Notes under the pieces: model-generated
Databases searched by the model: none
The model's input: only the letters and a program-made list of their open reading frames with translations
What the model was told of the DNA's origin: nothing
Made by a program: the position numbers and the translations under genes
Shown: positions 36,502 through 46,196 of the stretch, piece by piece
How positions within the stretch are numbered: position 1 is the stretch's first letter
Layout: each line of letters starts with the position of its first letter
DNA from: Jeongeupia sp. HS-3
GTDB taxonomy: Bacteria > Pseudomonadota > Gammaproteobacteria > Burkholderiales > Chitinibacteraceae
Length of the DNA: 64,000 nt
Direction of reading: 5' to 3'
Assembly (NCBI RefSeq): GCF_015140455.1
Contig: NZ_AP024094.1
Coordinates: 2,294,001 to 2,358,000, forward strand

Positions 36502-37338
36502 TTGCAATACTCGTTTTTCCTGATTAACGGTTTTGCCGAGCGCCGCGGCTCCGGCGCCCCGCTGGCCGCCTTCGTTGTAGATGCCTTGCCGGACGAAACC
36601 ACGATGCGGCAACTGGCCTACCAGCTGAACCTGCCCGAGGTCGTTTTCGTCACCCGCAACGCCGATGCCATCCACATCGCAACGCCCCAATTCACCCTGC
36701 CTTTCTCGGGGTTATCGCTGCTCGCCGCCGCCACGGCGCTCAAGCAGGAGACCGGGCGATACCCGGAAAGCCTGCCCGGCCGTTACGGGCCGATACAGTT
36801 GTCACATGACGACGACACTTGCTGGTTCCGGGCGTGGGCCGAACGCACCCATCCGCCAACCGCGGGGACGATGGAGCTGGCGACGGCACTCGGCATCGAT
36901 GCGCGCGAGATCGCCGGCACCCCCTTGGTGGTTGATACCGGACTGGAGCAACTGCTCGTTCCGGTACGCTCGCGCCAGGCAGTGCTACAGGCGGCACCGC
37001 ATCCGGCCTTGCTGGCGCAACTGGCCGGCAACGGCCAGCACATCGCCCAAATGGCCGTGTGGCACCGCGACGGCGATATCGCGATGCTGCGTTTTTTCAG
37101 CAGCGATTCGTTCAGCATTTACGAGGATTTCGGCGCCGGCAGCGCTGTGGCCAATCTTGGCGGCTGGTTGCTTGCGACCGGATGCGCGCTGCCCTGTCGG
37201 ATCAAGGTCGAACAGGGTCATACCATCCACCGCCCCAATACGCGTCTGTCGGTACTGCACCTGCACATTGGTGCCGATCGCGCGATCAACGTCGGCGGCC
37301 ATGTCTGGATTGTGGGCCACGGCCAGGTCGAACTGTAG
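36502..37338 (+). CDS. PhzF-family isomerase-like protein
   Basis: This is a 278-residue member of the PhzF/epimerase-like superfamily. It starts with TTG: GGAG stands eight bases upstream and the family N-terminus (QYSFFLINGFAERRGSGAPLAAF) aligns from this codon. The catalytic Glu is in NLPEVVFVTRN (residue 46). The C-terminal half carries FGAGSAVANLGGWLLATG (family: GSATGPL) and ends with an RHVRV-like strand. No phenazine genes are near, so the substrate is unknown; many members act on small-molecule metabolites. Confidence 0.85.
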   Translation: MQYSFFLINGFAERRGSGAPLAAFVVDALPDETTMRQLAYQLNLPEVVFVTRNADAIHIATPQFTLPFSGLSLLAAATALKQETGRYPESLPGRYGPIQLSHDDDTCWFRAWAERTHPPTAGTMELATALGIDAREIAGTPLVVDTGLEQLLVPVRSRQAVLQAAPHPALLAQLAGNGQHIAQMAVWHRDGDIAMLRFFSSDSFSIYEDFGAGSAVANLGGWLLATGCALPCRIKVEQGHTIHRPNTRLSVLHLHIGADRAINVGGHVWIVGHGQVEL

Positions 37339-37369
37339 CGGCAAGGTTGGCACCGCCAGTCGATGGCGG

Positions 37370-39010
37370 CTAGTGCTCGCCGGCGTCCTTGTGCGCCGCA
37401 TCGATACCGAAACGGCGCTGGGTGCGCAGCCACACATCCTGCATCTGCCGCGCCCGGCCGTTGCCCGGCTCGATCCGCAAGGCGCGCTGCACGCAGGTCT
37501 GGGCAATCTGCATATAACTGGCGTCCCAGCCCATCCGGTTCACACAGGTCAGCAGCGAATTGGCGGCATTGAGCAGCACGCCGACATTACCCGGAAGCTG
37601 GTCGAGCGCAGCAATGAAGCGCTCGGCGGCACCGCGATAATCGCCTTCCTGCGCCGCCCGCACCGCTTCGTTATTGAGCTCGAGAATATCCCGCGTAGCC
37701 TCCTGAACCAGCCGGGCCCCGGCCTCCGGCTGCCCCAGGTCGGCGTACAAGGCCTCGACGCTGGCAACGATCTCGACATCGTCATGGCGACTGCTCAACG
37801 CGCGCCGCACCAGCTTTTCGGCATCGCCACCATCGCCCAGTGCGATGCACGCCTGCGCCGCTTCGAGCAGCGCGCCAGCCGGCGCATCATCACGCGCCGC
37901 CAGCCGGGTGGCGGCGCCGCCGATCAGTTTGCGCGCCTTGTCCTTGTCGCCACTGCTGATAAACGTTGCGCCTTCGATCAACTCGGCGATCGACTGCGCC
38001 ACGCCGTCGCCACGAAAATCGTGCATCAGCTGCGCCGCGGTCCGCCGCGCCGCGCCGATATCGCCCTGCGCCAGTTGCACCCTTGCCAGCTCGGCATACA
38101 GCGCCGGATCGCGCCAGAAAGAGCCGCGATTGAGCTGCACCGCCTGCACCAGCGCAGCTTGGGCCACATCCAGCGCGCCATTGCGCTGCGCCAGACGGCC
38201 CCGCGCGCGCTGGCGCTTGGCCACCAGCGGCGAACGGGCGACAGCGTCATCGAGCACCAGCTGCGCCGCGGCCGGCTCGCCCTGTGCGGCCAGCGTGCGC
38301 GCCAAGCCGTCATAGGCATCCATGACCAGCTCGTGTTCGAGCTTGATCCGCTCGAACAGCAAGCGCGCCTCGTCGAACTGTTTCAGCGCAAACAGCGAGC
38401 GCGCCAGCCCGAGCTGTGCCCACGGCCAGTCGCCGTCGGCAAGTTGCTCGCGATAGAAGTCGCGGGCCAGCGCATGCTCCCCCAGCAGCCCGAGCAAGCG
38501 GCCCTTGTGGCGCAACAGATCGGGACGATCGCTCGCCGCCGCCGTGGCAAGCTCGGTATTGCAGGCGGCGATGGCGGCCAGATAATCGCCGGCGCGGCTG
38601 GCATCGTCGATGGCCCTGAGCTGACGCTTGCGTGCCATCGCCCGCGCCAGGCGGTCGACCAGATCGCTACTGGAAAACGGCTTGAGCAGATAGGCATCCG
38701 GCGTCAGTTCGGCGGCGCTCATCACCTGTGCCAGCCGGCGCTCGCCGCTGACGATCATGAATACACAGGATGGCTTCAGCAGTTGATGCGTCTGGCAGGC
38801 TTCGAAAAAATGCAGCCCATCGAAATCCTGGCCGAGATCGTATTCGCACAGCACGATGTCGTACGAGGTTTGCTTGATCTTGCCGAATGCGTCACCGGTG
38901 CGACCGGCGAATTCGACCTCGCCCACGCCGGCTTCGAGCAGCCCGCGCGCGAGCATCGAGCGGACTTCGGATGCCGGCTCGATCACCAGGGCGCGGGTTC
39001 CATTGCTCAT
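37370..39010 (-). CDS. Receiver-TPR protein with Glu at the phosphorylation site
   Basis: The 546-residue protein has an N-terminal CheY-like receiver (about 1-125), followed by a long alpha-helical region (about 130-540) made of TPR-like repeats (for example AQLGLARSLFALKQFDEARL and AALDQLPGNVGVLLNAANSL). In the receiver the acceptor position reads DIVLCEYDLG, Glu-56 rather than the usual Asp. Thr/Ser and Lys are kept (IVSGE, YLLKPFSS). Glu may mimic phosphorylation, or the nearby Asp-58 may be used. The TPRs suggest a protein-binding scaffold. It lies ten bases after uvrD's stop on the same strand, so it may share its transcript. Confidence 0.87.
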   Translation of the reverse strand: MSNGTRALVIEPASEVRSMLARGLLEAGVGEVEFAGRTGDAFGKIKQTSYDIVLCEYDLGQDFDGLHFFEACQTHQLLKPSCVFMIVSGERRLAQVMSAAELTPDAYLLKPFSSSDLVDRLARAMARKRQLRAIDDASRAGDYLAAIAACNTELATAAASDRPDLLRHKGRLLGLLGEHALARDFYREQLADGDWPWAQLGLARSLFALKQFDEARLLFERIKLEHELVMDAYDGLARTLAAQGEPAAAQLVLDDAVARSPLVAKRQRARGRLAQRNGALDVAQAALVQAVQLNRGSFWRDPALYAELARVQLAQGDIGAARRTAAQLMHDFRGDGVAQSIAELIEGATFISSGDKDKARKLIGGAATRLAARDDAPAGALLEAAQACIALGDGGDAEKLVRRALSSRHDDVEIVASVEALYADLGQPEAGARLVQEATRDILELNNEAVRAAQEGDYRGAAERFIAALDQLPGNVGVLLNAANSLLTCVNRMGWDASYMQIAQTCVQRALRIEPGNGRARQMQDVWLRTQRRFGIDAAHKDAGEH

Positions 39011-39020
39011 ACGCGTCGTC

Positions 39021-41141
39021 TCAGTCGGTCAGTGGTTCAAGTTTGGCATAGGCAACCGCCAGCCACTTGACGCCGTGCTCGCGGAAATTGACCTGCACAT
39101 TGCCGGCCGCGCCGCCCTCGTGGTCGACGACCACGCCGATACCGAACTTGGGATGTTTGACGTTCATGCCGATCGCCAGGCCGTGTTCGGGCGTCGCGTT
39201 CCGGCGTGGCGCAGCGGCCACGGCCGCCTGCGGCGCATAGCCGCGATTCAGGAAGCGCAACAGCCCTTGCGGAATCTCGTTGAGGAAGCGGCTGGCCACG
39301 GCATAACGCGTCTGGCCGTGCAACATCCGGCTCTGCGCCAGCGTCAGGTAGAGGCGACGACGCGCGCGGGTAATCGCCACATACATCAGCCGCCGCTCCT
39401 CCTCCAGCCCCTTCGGGTCGTTGGCACTGTTGTCGTGCGGAAACAGCCCTTCCTCGATCCCGGCGACGAACACCGAATGAAATTCCAGTCCCTTGGCCGA
39501 GTGCACCGTCATCAGCTGCACCGCCGCCTCGCCGGCGCCGGCTTCGCGCTCGCCGCTTTCAAGGCTGGCGTTGGCGAGGAAGGCGGCGATGTCGTTTTCA
39601 TCCTCGGAGACAAAGGCCGCCGCCGCACTGACCAGCTCGCCAAGGTTGGACAGGCGCTCCTCGCCATCCTTGTCGTTACGGTAATGCTCGCCCAGCCCCG
39701 ATTGTTCGATCACCAGCGACACCAGCTCGGGCAGCGCCAAGCCTTCACCATCACGACGCATGCCGTCGACCATCTGCACAAAGCGCCCGACCGCCGCCGC
39801 GCTACGGCCGGCACCGCCCGAGCACGCCGCCAGCCACAGGCTGGTACCGGTGATGCGTGCGGTTTCCTGCAGCGTTTCTATCGTCCGGTTGCCGATGCCA
39901 CGGGTTGGAAAATTGATAATCCGCAGCAGCGCGTTATCGTCATCGGCATTGGCAATCAGCCGCAGATAAGCCAGCGCGTGCTTGATTTCCTGCCGCTCGT
40001 AAAAGCGCAAGCCGCCATAAACACGATAGGGAACGCCCGCCTGGACCAGCGCATGTTCGATCGCCCGCGATTGGGCGTTGGCGCGATAAAGAATGGCAAT
40101 TTCATTGGCATCGACACCATCGCGCGTCAGCTGACCGATCTCGTCAACGAGAAAGTCGGCTTCTTCGAAATCGGTTGCCGCTTCAAATACCCGGAGCGGC
40201 TCTCCGCCGGCTTCCGATGTCCACAATGTCTTGCCAAGACGTTCGCTATTGTTGGCAATCACCGCGTTGGCGGCATCAAGGATATTGCCGTGCGAACGGT
40301 AATTCTGCTCAAGGCGGATCACATGCTTGACGGCGAAATCACGCTGAAAATCAAACATATTGCCGACATTGGCACCGCGGAAGGCATAGATCGATTGGTC
40401 ATCGTCGCCGACGGCAAAAATGGCATTCTCGGCACCGGCCAAGAGTTTCAGCCAGGCATATTGCAGCCGGTTGGTATCCTGGAACTCGTCGACCAGGATT
40501 TGCCGGAAGCGCGACCGGTAGTGCTCACGCAAGGACGCATTGCGCTCAAGCAACTCGTAGCACGCCAGCAGCAACTCGGCAAAATCGACCACACCTTCGC
40601 GCCGGCATTGCAGCTCATACTCGGTGTAGATCGCCTTTTGCGTTTTCGAATAGTCATCCCAAGCTTCGACCACGGCAGCGCGCGAGCCGTTTTCCTTCTG
40701 GCCATTGATATATTGCTGGATGGTTTTTGGCGGGTAGCGTTCGTCGTCAATTGCCAGCGCCTTGAGTACCCGCTTGATCGCGGCGAGCTGATCGGTCGAA
40801 TCGAGGATCGCAAACGTCGCCGGCAAGCCGGCGTCGCGATGATGCAGCCGCAGCATCCGGTTGCACAGGCCATGGAACGTGCCAATCCACAAACCGCGCG
40901 GGTTGAGCGACAACATCGCCGTCAGCCGCGCCAGCATTTCCTTGGCGGCTTTATTGGTAAACGTCACCGCCAGCACACCGGATGAACTGAGCTGACCGGT
41001 GGAAATCAGCCAAGCGATTCGCGTCGTCAGCACCCGGGTCTTGCCACTGCCGGCGCCGGCGAGGATCAGCGCGTGCGCCATCGGCAGCTCGACGGCGGCG
41101 GCCTGTTCGGGGTTGAGATACTCGGTCAGCGGGTGCGCCAT
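39021..41141 (-). CDS. uvrD: ATP-dependent DNA helicase UvrD
   Basis: UvrD is a 3'-5' superfamily 1 helicase for nucleotide-excision and mismatch repair. The 706 residues show LNPEQAAAVELP (Q motif), LAGAGSGKTRVL (Walker A), AVTFTNKAAKEM (Ia), WIGTFHGLCNRML (family UvrD), VDEFQDTN (Walker B), GDDDQSIYAFRGA (III), RLEQNYRS (IV), and VHSAKGLEFHSVFV (V). The YVAITRARRRLYL motif VI follows. Similarity to E. coli UvrD in the 1A domain supports UvrD over Rep. C-terminal residues carry a Tudor-like end (IGMNVKHPKFGIGVVVDHEG). Confidence 0.95.
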   Translation of the reverse strand: MAHPLTEYLNPEQAAAVELPMAHALILAGAGSGKTRVLTTRIAWLISTGQLSSSGVLAVTFTNKAAKEMLARLTAMLSLNPRGLWIGTFHGLCNRMLRLHHRDAGLPATFAILDSTDQLAAIKRVLKALAIDDERYPPKTIQQYINGQKENGSRAAVVEAWDDYSKTQKAIYTEYELQCRREGVVDFAELLLACYELLERNASLREHYRSRFRQILVDEFQDTNRLQYAWLKLLAGAENAIFAVGDDDQSIYAFRGANVGNMFDFQRDFAVKHVIRLEQNYRSHGNILDAANAVIANNSERLGKTLWTSEAGGEPLRVFEAATDFEEADFLVDEIGQLTRDGVDANEIAILYRANAQSRAIEHALVQAGVPYRVYGGLRFYERQEIKHALAYLRLIANADDDNALLRIINFPTRGIGNRTIETLQETARITGTSLWLAACSGGAGRSAAAVGRFVQMVDGMRRDGEGLALPELVSLVIEQSGLGEHYRNDKDGEERLSNLGELVSAAAAFVSEDENDIAAFLANASLESGEREAGAGEAAVQLMTVHSAKGLEFHSVFVAGIEEGLFPHDNSANDPKGLEEERRLMYVAITRARRRLYLTLAQSRMLHGQTRYAVASRFLNEIPQGLLRFLNRGYAPQAAVAAAPRRNATPEHGLAIGMNVKHPKFGIGVVVDHEGGAAGNVQVNFREHGVKWLAVAYAKLEPLTD

Positions 41142-41210
41142 GATCGGACAGCCTAGGCAAAACGCCGATTGTACCGGTTCTGCCGGTCTGGCTCGAACGC
41201 GGCAGGCATG

Positions 41211-41240
41211 AAAAAAGGCAACCCGATGGCTGCCTTTTTT
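41211..41240 (-). terminator. Intrinsic terminator of the H-NS-like gene
   Basis: AAAAAAGGCA and TGCCTTTTTT form a perfect 10-bp stem with a ten-base loop. On the minus strand it lies 32 bases after the stop of the H-NS-like gene and before uvrD. The symmetric A/T ends would terminate both strands. Confidence 0.88.
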
Positions 41241-41272
41241 GTATCAATCCTGCATTTGCGCCCAAGGGCGAA

Positions 41273-41596
41273 TCAAACGCGCAGATCGTCGAGCGACTTG
41301 CCGGTGGCAATCCAGTCGATTGCCCATTGCGGCTTGCGACCGCGGCCCGACCAGGTTTGGCTCGGATCGTTCGGATTGGCGAACTGCGGCTTGCCAGCAA
41401 CGGTCACTTTCTTGCCGAGTTTCTTGCCGGCTTCAAGGCCGAGCACTTCGGTCAGCGAAAAGCCCTTGGCGGCGGCCAGGTTCTGGATTTCAACGAGCAG
41501 ATCGTGCTTATCGGTCACCTTGCGGTTTTCGATTTCTGCGGCGATCTTCTTATGCAGTTCATACAGCTGCGGCAGGCTGAAGCCGGACAGTTCCAT
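41273..41596 (-). CDS. H-NS family nucleoid-associated protein
   Basis: This is a 107-residue histone-like nucleoid structuring protein. The ATG at 41596 is preferred to an upstream ATG because a perfect AAGGAG stands six bases before it and family N-termini (MELSGFSLPQLYELHKKI) begin here. The N-terminal helix pair dimerises; the C-terminal domain shows PSQTWSGRGRKPQWAIDW, the AT-hook-like DNA-binding motif (typical: TWTGRGRKP). It likely silences AT-rich foreign DNA such as the low-GC spots near 33000. It is a separate unit with its own terminator. Confidence 0.92.
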   Translation of the reverse strand: MELSGFSLPQLYELHKKIAAEIENRKVTDKHDLLVEIQNLAAAKGFSLTEVLGLEAGKKLGKKVTVAGKPQFANPNDPSQTWSGRGRKPQWAIDWIATGKSLDDLRV

Positions 41597-41709
41597 CAGT
41601 CGCTCCTTAGTTGATGGGTGTAATGACGATGCGTCATATTTCCTGATCAATTATGCACAGCCATTTCAGTCATTACAAGCAAACCGTGAATCCAATTCCG
41701 ATTATTTCA

Positions 41710-41731
41710 TCAATAAGAATATGCTTATTGA
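41710..41731 (-). other. Inverted repeat at the end of the tolC-like gene
   Basis: TCAATAAG and CTTATTGA form a perfect 8-bp stem with an AATATG loop and overlap the tolC-like stop codon. AT-rich and without a strong T-run, it may be a weak terminator or a binding site in the divergent region between the two genes' flanks. Confidence 0.45.
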
Positions 41732-43092
41732 GTTCCTGACAATCCATTCCTCAAGGCCGGATTCGAATCAAGCCAGCGGTTGATATCCTGCAATTGCCCC
41801 TCGTTCAGCCCCCCCACCGCCGCCGCCAGCTGCAAGCGGGCGTATAAATACTGGTAACGCGTCACCACCAGATTAAAGCGGGTTTGGTAATAGTTCTGTT
41901 CTGCGTTGAGCACATCAACCGTGGTACGCACGCCAACATCACGACCCAATTTGGTCGACTCCAGCGATGAGCGTGCCGAGATTTCGGCCTGCTCCAGCGC
42001 CCTGACCTGCGCGGCGCCGCTTTGTACACCAAGGAAGGCCTGTTTGGTTGATTGCGCGGCATCACGCCGCGTGGCTTCCAGCGTCTGCCGCTGCTGATCT
42101 TCCAGCGCGATCGCTTCACGGTATTTGGAGCTGCGATTGCCACCGGTATAGAGCGGAATAGATAACTGCAAACCAATCAGCCCGTTGGTGCTGCGATCGG
42201 TACCGCCGCTGCGCGACAAGCCATCGCCGTTCCAGTCGGAACCGTAGCTGGCAACCAGGTCCAGCGTCGGCGATGTTTCCAGCCGGTAGCGGTCGATCTG
42301 TCGCGTGGCGATATCAAGACCGAGTTTTTGTCCGGCAATGGCCAGACTGCCGCTATCGGCCAGCGTCAGCCACTCGCTCATTGCATTCGGTTGCGGTGGC
42401 GATGGCTTCAACGAGGTCGAAATCTTCGCCAGCACCGTCGGATCAAGATTGGTCAATTGGTTGAAGGCGTTGCGCTTCACCTCCAGATCGTTCTGCGCAT
42501 TGATTTCGGTGGCGATGATCGCGTCATAGCGCGCCTGTGCGTCATTGGTATCGGTGATCGTTGCGGTGCCGACCTCGAATGATTTTTTTGCCTGCGCCAA
42601 TTGCTGCGCAACCGCGAGTTTCTGCGCGCCGGAAAACCGCACCGCCTCTTCGGCGGCGATCACCTCGAAGTAGGCCTTGGCGACGCGCAGGATCAGATCC
42701 TGTTCGGCGGCGCGGAACTGCACCTCGGCCTGATCGGCCTGTTTCTTCAGCTGATCGCTGCCGACAAACGCGTCGGCGCGGTAGATCGGTTGCGCCGCGG
42801 TGACCTTGAGCCCGTACTGGCCGCCGTTGGCGTCGTAGTTCGGGTTCAGCAAGGTCGCCTGCCCGGCACGGTAGTCGCTCGCCGCGGCGCCGGCATTGCC
42901 CGACAAGTTCACCTGCGGCAGCAGCAGCGCATTGCCCTGATTGGTTTTCTCGCGCCCGGCGGTCAGGCCTGCGCGCGATGCGGCGAACGCCGCGTCGTAG
43001 CCGCGCGCGGCGCGCCAGGCGTCCATCAGGTCGGTCGCACCGGCAAACGGCATCGCGCTTGCCAGCACCAGGACTATCCATGATCGTTTCAT
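41725..43092 (-). CDS. TolC-family outer-membrane efflux channel
   Basis: The 455-residue outer-membrane protein forms a trimeric channel of the efflux pump. Signal peptide MKRSWIVLVLASAMPFAGA is followed by repeated helix-turn-strand units typical of TolC (QADQAEVQFRAAEQDLILRVAKAYF, then an internal repeat near LEQAEISARSSLESTKLGRD). The ATG at 43092 follows a GAGA seven bases upstream; the ATG at 43104 is a possible longer form. It begins about 15 bases after the RND pump gene, completing the three-gene efflux operon. Confidence 0.92.
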   Translation of the reverse strand: MKRSWIVLVLASAMPFAGATDLMDAWRAARGYDAAFAASRAGLTAGREKTNQGNALLLPQVNLSGNAGAAASDYRAGQATLLNPNYDANGGQYGLKVTAAQPIYRADAFVGSDQLKKQADQAEVQFRAAEQDLILRVAKAYFEVIAAEEAVRFSGAQKLAVAQQLAQAKKSFEVGTATITDTNDAQARYDAIIATEINAQNDLEVKRNAFNQLTNLDPTVLAKISTSLKPSPPQPNAMSEWLTLADSGSLAIAGQKLGLDIATRQIDRYRLETSPTLDLVASYGSDWNGDGLSRSGGTDRSTNGLIGLQLSIPLYTGGNRSSKYREAIALEDQQRQTLEATRRDAAQSTKQAFLGVQSGAAQVRALEQAEISARSSLESTKLGRDVGVRTTVDVLNAEQNYYQTRFNLVVTRYQYLYARLQLAAAVGGLNEGQLQDINRWLDSNPALRNGLSGTQ

Positions 43093-43106
43093 TGTCGTTC
43101 TCATTA

Positions 43107-46100
43107 TTATGCCGCCGCGCTATCGAGCGGTTTGATCCGGAACCAGGCCGCGTACAGCGCCGGCAGGAACAGCAACGTCAGTACCGTCGCGACGAACAGC
43201 CCGCCCATGATGGCGATCGCCATCGGCCCCCAGAAGGTATCGCGCGTCAGCGGAATCATCGCCAGGATCGCCGCCGCCGCGGTCAGCATGATGGGGCGGA
43301 AACGCCGCACCGCCGACTCGATGATCGCGGTCCACGGCGGATGGCCGTGACGGATGTCCTGTTCGATCTGGTCCATCAGGATCACCGAATTGCGCATGAT
43401 CATGCCAGAGAGCGCGATCACGCCCAAGGTGGCGACGAAACCGAACGGCGCCCGAAACAACAGCAGCGCGATCGCCACGCCGATCAAGCCCAGCGGCGCG
43501 GTCAACAGCACCATGATCATGCGCTGGATGCTTTGCAGCTGGATCATCAGCAGGGTCATCACCACGATCAGCATCAGCGGCATGACCGCCGAGATCGAAT
43601 CCTCGCCGATCTTCGAGGCTTCGAGCGTGCCGCCGACCTCGATGTGGTAACCCGCCGGTAGCCTGGCCTCGATGTCGGCGATTTTTGGCTGCAAGGCCTT
43701 GGCGATATCGGGAGCCTGCGCCCCGGCGACGTCGGCACGCACCGACAAGGTCGCCACGCGGTTGCGGCGCCAGATCAGGCTTTCCTCGGCCTCGAGCACC
43801 ACATCGCCAAGCTGCGACAGCGGCACGCTGCGGCCCGATGCGAGCTTGACCGGCAGATCGCGGATCGCCGTCAGCGAGGTGCGCTCGTTCGGCACCAGCC
43901 GGGCGACGACGTCGATCAGCTCGTTGCCCTCGCGATACTGCGTCGCGGTGACGCCCGAGACCGCCAGCTGCAGATACTGCGCCAGCTGCTGCGTGGAGAG
44001 CCCGGCTTCGCGCAACTTGTCCTGATCGGCGCGAATGCGCAGCACCTTGACCTGCTCGCCCCAATCGAAGTGCACCTCACGGGTATGCGGATTGCCGCGC
44101 ATCGCGCCGGCGACCTGCTCGCCGATGCGCCGCAGCTCGGCCACATCCTCGCCGGAAACGCGGAACTGCAGCGGGTAACCCACCGGCGGGCCGTTTTCCA
44201 GTCGCACCACCCGACCGCGCACCTGGGCGAAATCGCTGGCGAACAGCGTGCGTATCCGCTTGAACACGTTTTCGCGCACCTTCTCGCCCTTGGTCATCAC
44301 CGTCAGCTGGGCGAAGTTGAGGTTGGGCATCTGCTCGTCGAGCGGCAGGTAATAACGCGGCGAGCCGACGCCGACGTAGGTGGTGACGCTTTCGACGTCG
44401 GGGTCCTTCATCAAGATCGCTTCGAGCTTCTTCGCTTCCATCTCGGTCGCCTGGTAAGACGCCGCATACGGCAGCCACAGATCGACCATCAGCTCGGGCC
44501 GGCTCGACGCCGGGAAGAACTGCTTCGGGATCAGCGTTGCGAACACCACGATCGCAGCGACAAAGGCCAGCGCGGTGGCGGCGATCGTCGTTTTCCGCCA
44601 GGTGATGCACCAGGTGACCAGCGCGCGAAAGCGACGATAAAACTTGCCCTGATAGACGTCGTGCTCCTCATGCTTGGCGACTTCGGGCAGCAATTTGTAA
44701 CCGAGATAGGGCGTGAAAATCACCGCGACGATCCACGACAGCACCAGCGCGATGCCGACGACGGCAAAAATCGAGAAGGTGTATTCGCCGGCGTTCGATT
44801 TGGCCAGCCCCACCGGCAGGAAGCCGGCGGCGGTGATCAGCGTGCCGGTCAGCATCGGCATCGCCGTGCTGGTGTAGGCGAAGGTCGCCGCGCGGAAGCG
44901 GTCCCAGCCTTGTTCGAGCTTGAGCGCCATCATCTCGACCGCGATGATCGCGTCGTCGACCAGCAGGCCGAGCGCGATCACCAGCGCGCCGAGCGAAATC
45001 CGCTGCAGGTCGATCCCGGCGGCGAACATGCCCAGAAAAGTCAGCGCCAGCACCAGCGGGATCGACAGCGCGACGACGATGCCGGTGCGCCAGCCGAGAC
45101 TGAGGAAGCTCACCGCCAGCACGATCAGCACGGCCTCGCCGAGCGAACTCATAAAGATCTTCACCGCGCCCTTGACCACCGCCGGCTGGTCCGACACCGC
45201 GTGGAACTCGACCCCGACCGGCAGGCTGGCGCGCGCCTTGGCGAGCACCGAGTCGATCTGCTCGCCCATGCGCATCACATCGCCGCCGTGGCGCATCGAC
45301 ACACCGAGGCCGATCGCCGGCTGGCCCTGATAGCGCATCTTCAGCGTCGGCGGATCGATGGTCGCGCGGTAGACGTTGGCGATGTCGCCGAGCCGGAAGC
45401 GCTTGCCGCCGGCATCGACGACGGTATCGCGAACCCGCGTGACCGCGTCGTAATTGCCGGTCACGCGCACGAACACCCGCTCCTCGCGCCCTTCAACCAC
45501 GCCGGCCGGGGTCAGCGCGTTGGTCGCCGCCAGCACCTGGTTGATCTGAAACGGCGACACGCCGAGCGCCGCCAGCTTGGCCGCCGAATACTCGACGTAG
45601 ATTTTCTGGTCCTGCTCGCCGACCAGCGTCACCTTGTTGACGTCCTTGATCCGCAGCAGTTCGGTACGCACGTCCTCGACGTAATTCTTCAGTTCCGGCA
45701 TCGAAAAGCCGTCGCTGGTGAACGCGTACAGATTGCCGTAGGTCTCGCCGAATTCGTCGTTGAAGAACGGCCCGACCACGCCTTGCGGCAGCGTGCGCTG
45801 GATATCGCCGACGCGCTTCCTCACCTGGTACCACGCATCGTCGACCGCCTTGCCGCGGATCGACTCGCGCAGGCTGACGATGATCAGCGTCTCGCCGGCA
45901 CGCGAATAGCTCTTGGTGTAATCAACCGCGCCTATGCCCTGCAGCGCTTTTTCCAGTGGATCGGTCAGTTGCTTTTCGACCTCGCCGGCCGCTGCGCCGG
46001 GCCAGAAACCGCGCACGACCATCGCCTTGAAAGTGAACTCGGGGTCTTCCTTCTGCCCCAGCTTGGTGTACGCGAGCGCACCGGCCAGCGACAACATCAC

Positions 46101-46196
46101 CATCAGGTACAACACGAATGACTGGTGCTTGAGCGCCCACGCCGACAAATTGAAGCGCCCGGCGTGCGTGGCCGGGTCGAAATCCTGCTCGTTCAT
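43107..46196 (-). CDS. RND efflux pump inner-membrane transporter
   Basis: The 1029-residue inner-membrane proton-driven exporter has the usual duplicated plan: twelve membrane helices in two groups and two large periplasmic loops. The proton-relay pair is in the fourth helix as LVDDAIIAVEM (two Asp). GTLITAAGFLPVGLA and IALSGMIMRNSVILMDQI are also recognisable. It resembles TriC/VexK-type HAE pumps more than AcrB (substitutions at AcrB's drug pocket positions), so substrates are not predicted. Its start overlaps the upstream adaptor gene by four bases. Confidence 0.94.
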   Translation of the reverse strand: MNEQDFDPATHAGRFNLSAWALKHQSFVLYLMVMLSLAGALAYTKLGQKEDPEFTFKAMVVRGFWPGAAAGEVEKQLTDPLEKALQGIGAVDYTKSYSRAGETLIIVSLRESIRGKAVDDAWYQVRKRVGDIQRTLPQGVVGPFFNDEFGETYGNLYAFTSDGFSMPELKNYVEDVRTELLRIKDVNKVTLVGEQDQKIYVEYSAAKLAALGVSPFQINQVLAATNALTPAGVVEGREERVFVRVTGNYDAVTRVRDTVVDAGGKRFRLGDIANVYRATIDPPTLKMRYQGQPAIGLGVSMRHGGDVMRMGEQIDSVLAKARASLPVGVEFHAVSDQPAVVKGAVKIFMSSLGEAVLIVLAVSFLSLGWRTGIVVALSIPLVLALTFLGMFAAGIDLQRISLGALVIALGLLVDDAIIAVEMMALKLEQGWDRFRAATFAYTSTAMPMLTGTLITAAGFLPVGLAKSNAGEYTFSIFAVVGIALVLSWIVAVIFTPYLGYKLLPEVAKHEEHDVYQGKFYRRFRALVTWCITWRKTTIAATALAFVAAIVVFATLIPKQFFPASSRPELMVDLWLPYAASYQATEMEAKKLEAILMKDPDVESVTTYVGVGSPRYYLPLDEQMPNLNFAQLTVMTKGEKVRENVFKRIRTLFASDFAQVRGRVVRLENGPPVGYPLQFRVSGEDVAELRRIGEQVAGAMRGNPHTREVHFDWGEQVKVLRIRADQDKLREAGLSTQQLAQYLQLAVSGVTATQYREGNELIDVVARLVPNERTSLTAIRDLPVKLASGRSVPLSQLGDVVLEAEESLIWRRNRVATLSVRADVAGAQAPDIAKALQPKIADIEARLPAGYHIEVGGTLEASKIGEDSISAVMPLMLIVVMTLLMIQLQSIQRMIMVLLTAPLGLIGVAIALLLFRAPFGFVATLGVIALSGMIMRNSVILMDQIEQDIRHGHPPWTAIIESAVRRFRPIMLTAAAAILAMIPLTRDTFWGPMAIAIMGGLFVATVLTLLFLPALYAAWFRIKPLDSAAA

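Noticed and set aside
36394-36690. 99-codon N-terminal extension of ppc
   Set aside because: It has no similarity to the family, crosses into the divergent PhzF-like gene, and the accepted ATG gives a normal family N-terminus.
44070-46121. 683-codon open frame opposite the RND transporter gene
   Set aside because: Antisense to a full-length RND pump; residue composition (Arg/His/Asp-rich) is typical of shadow translation.
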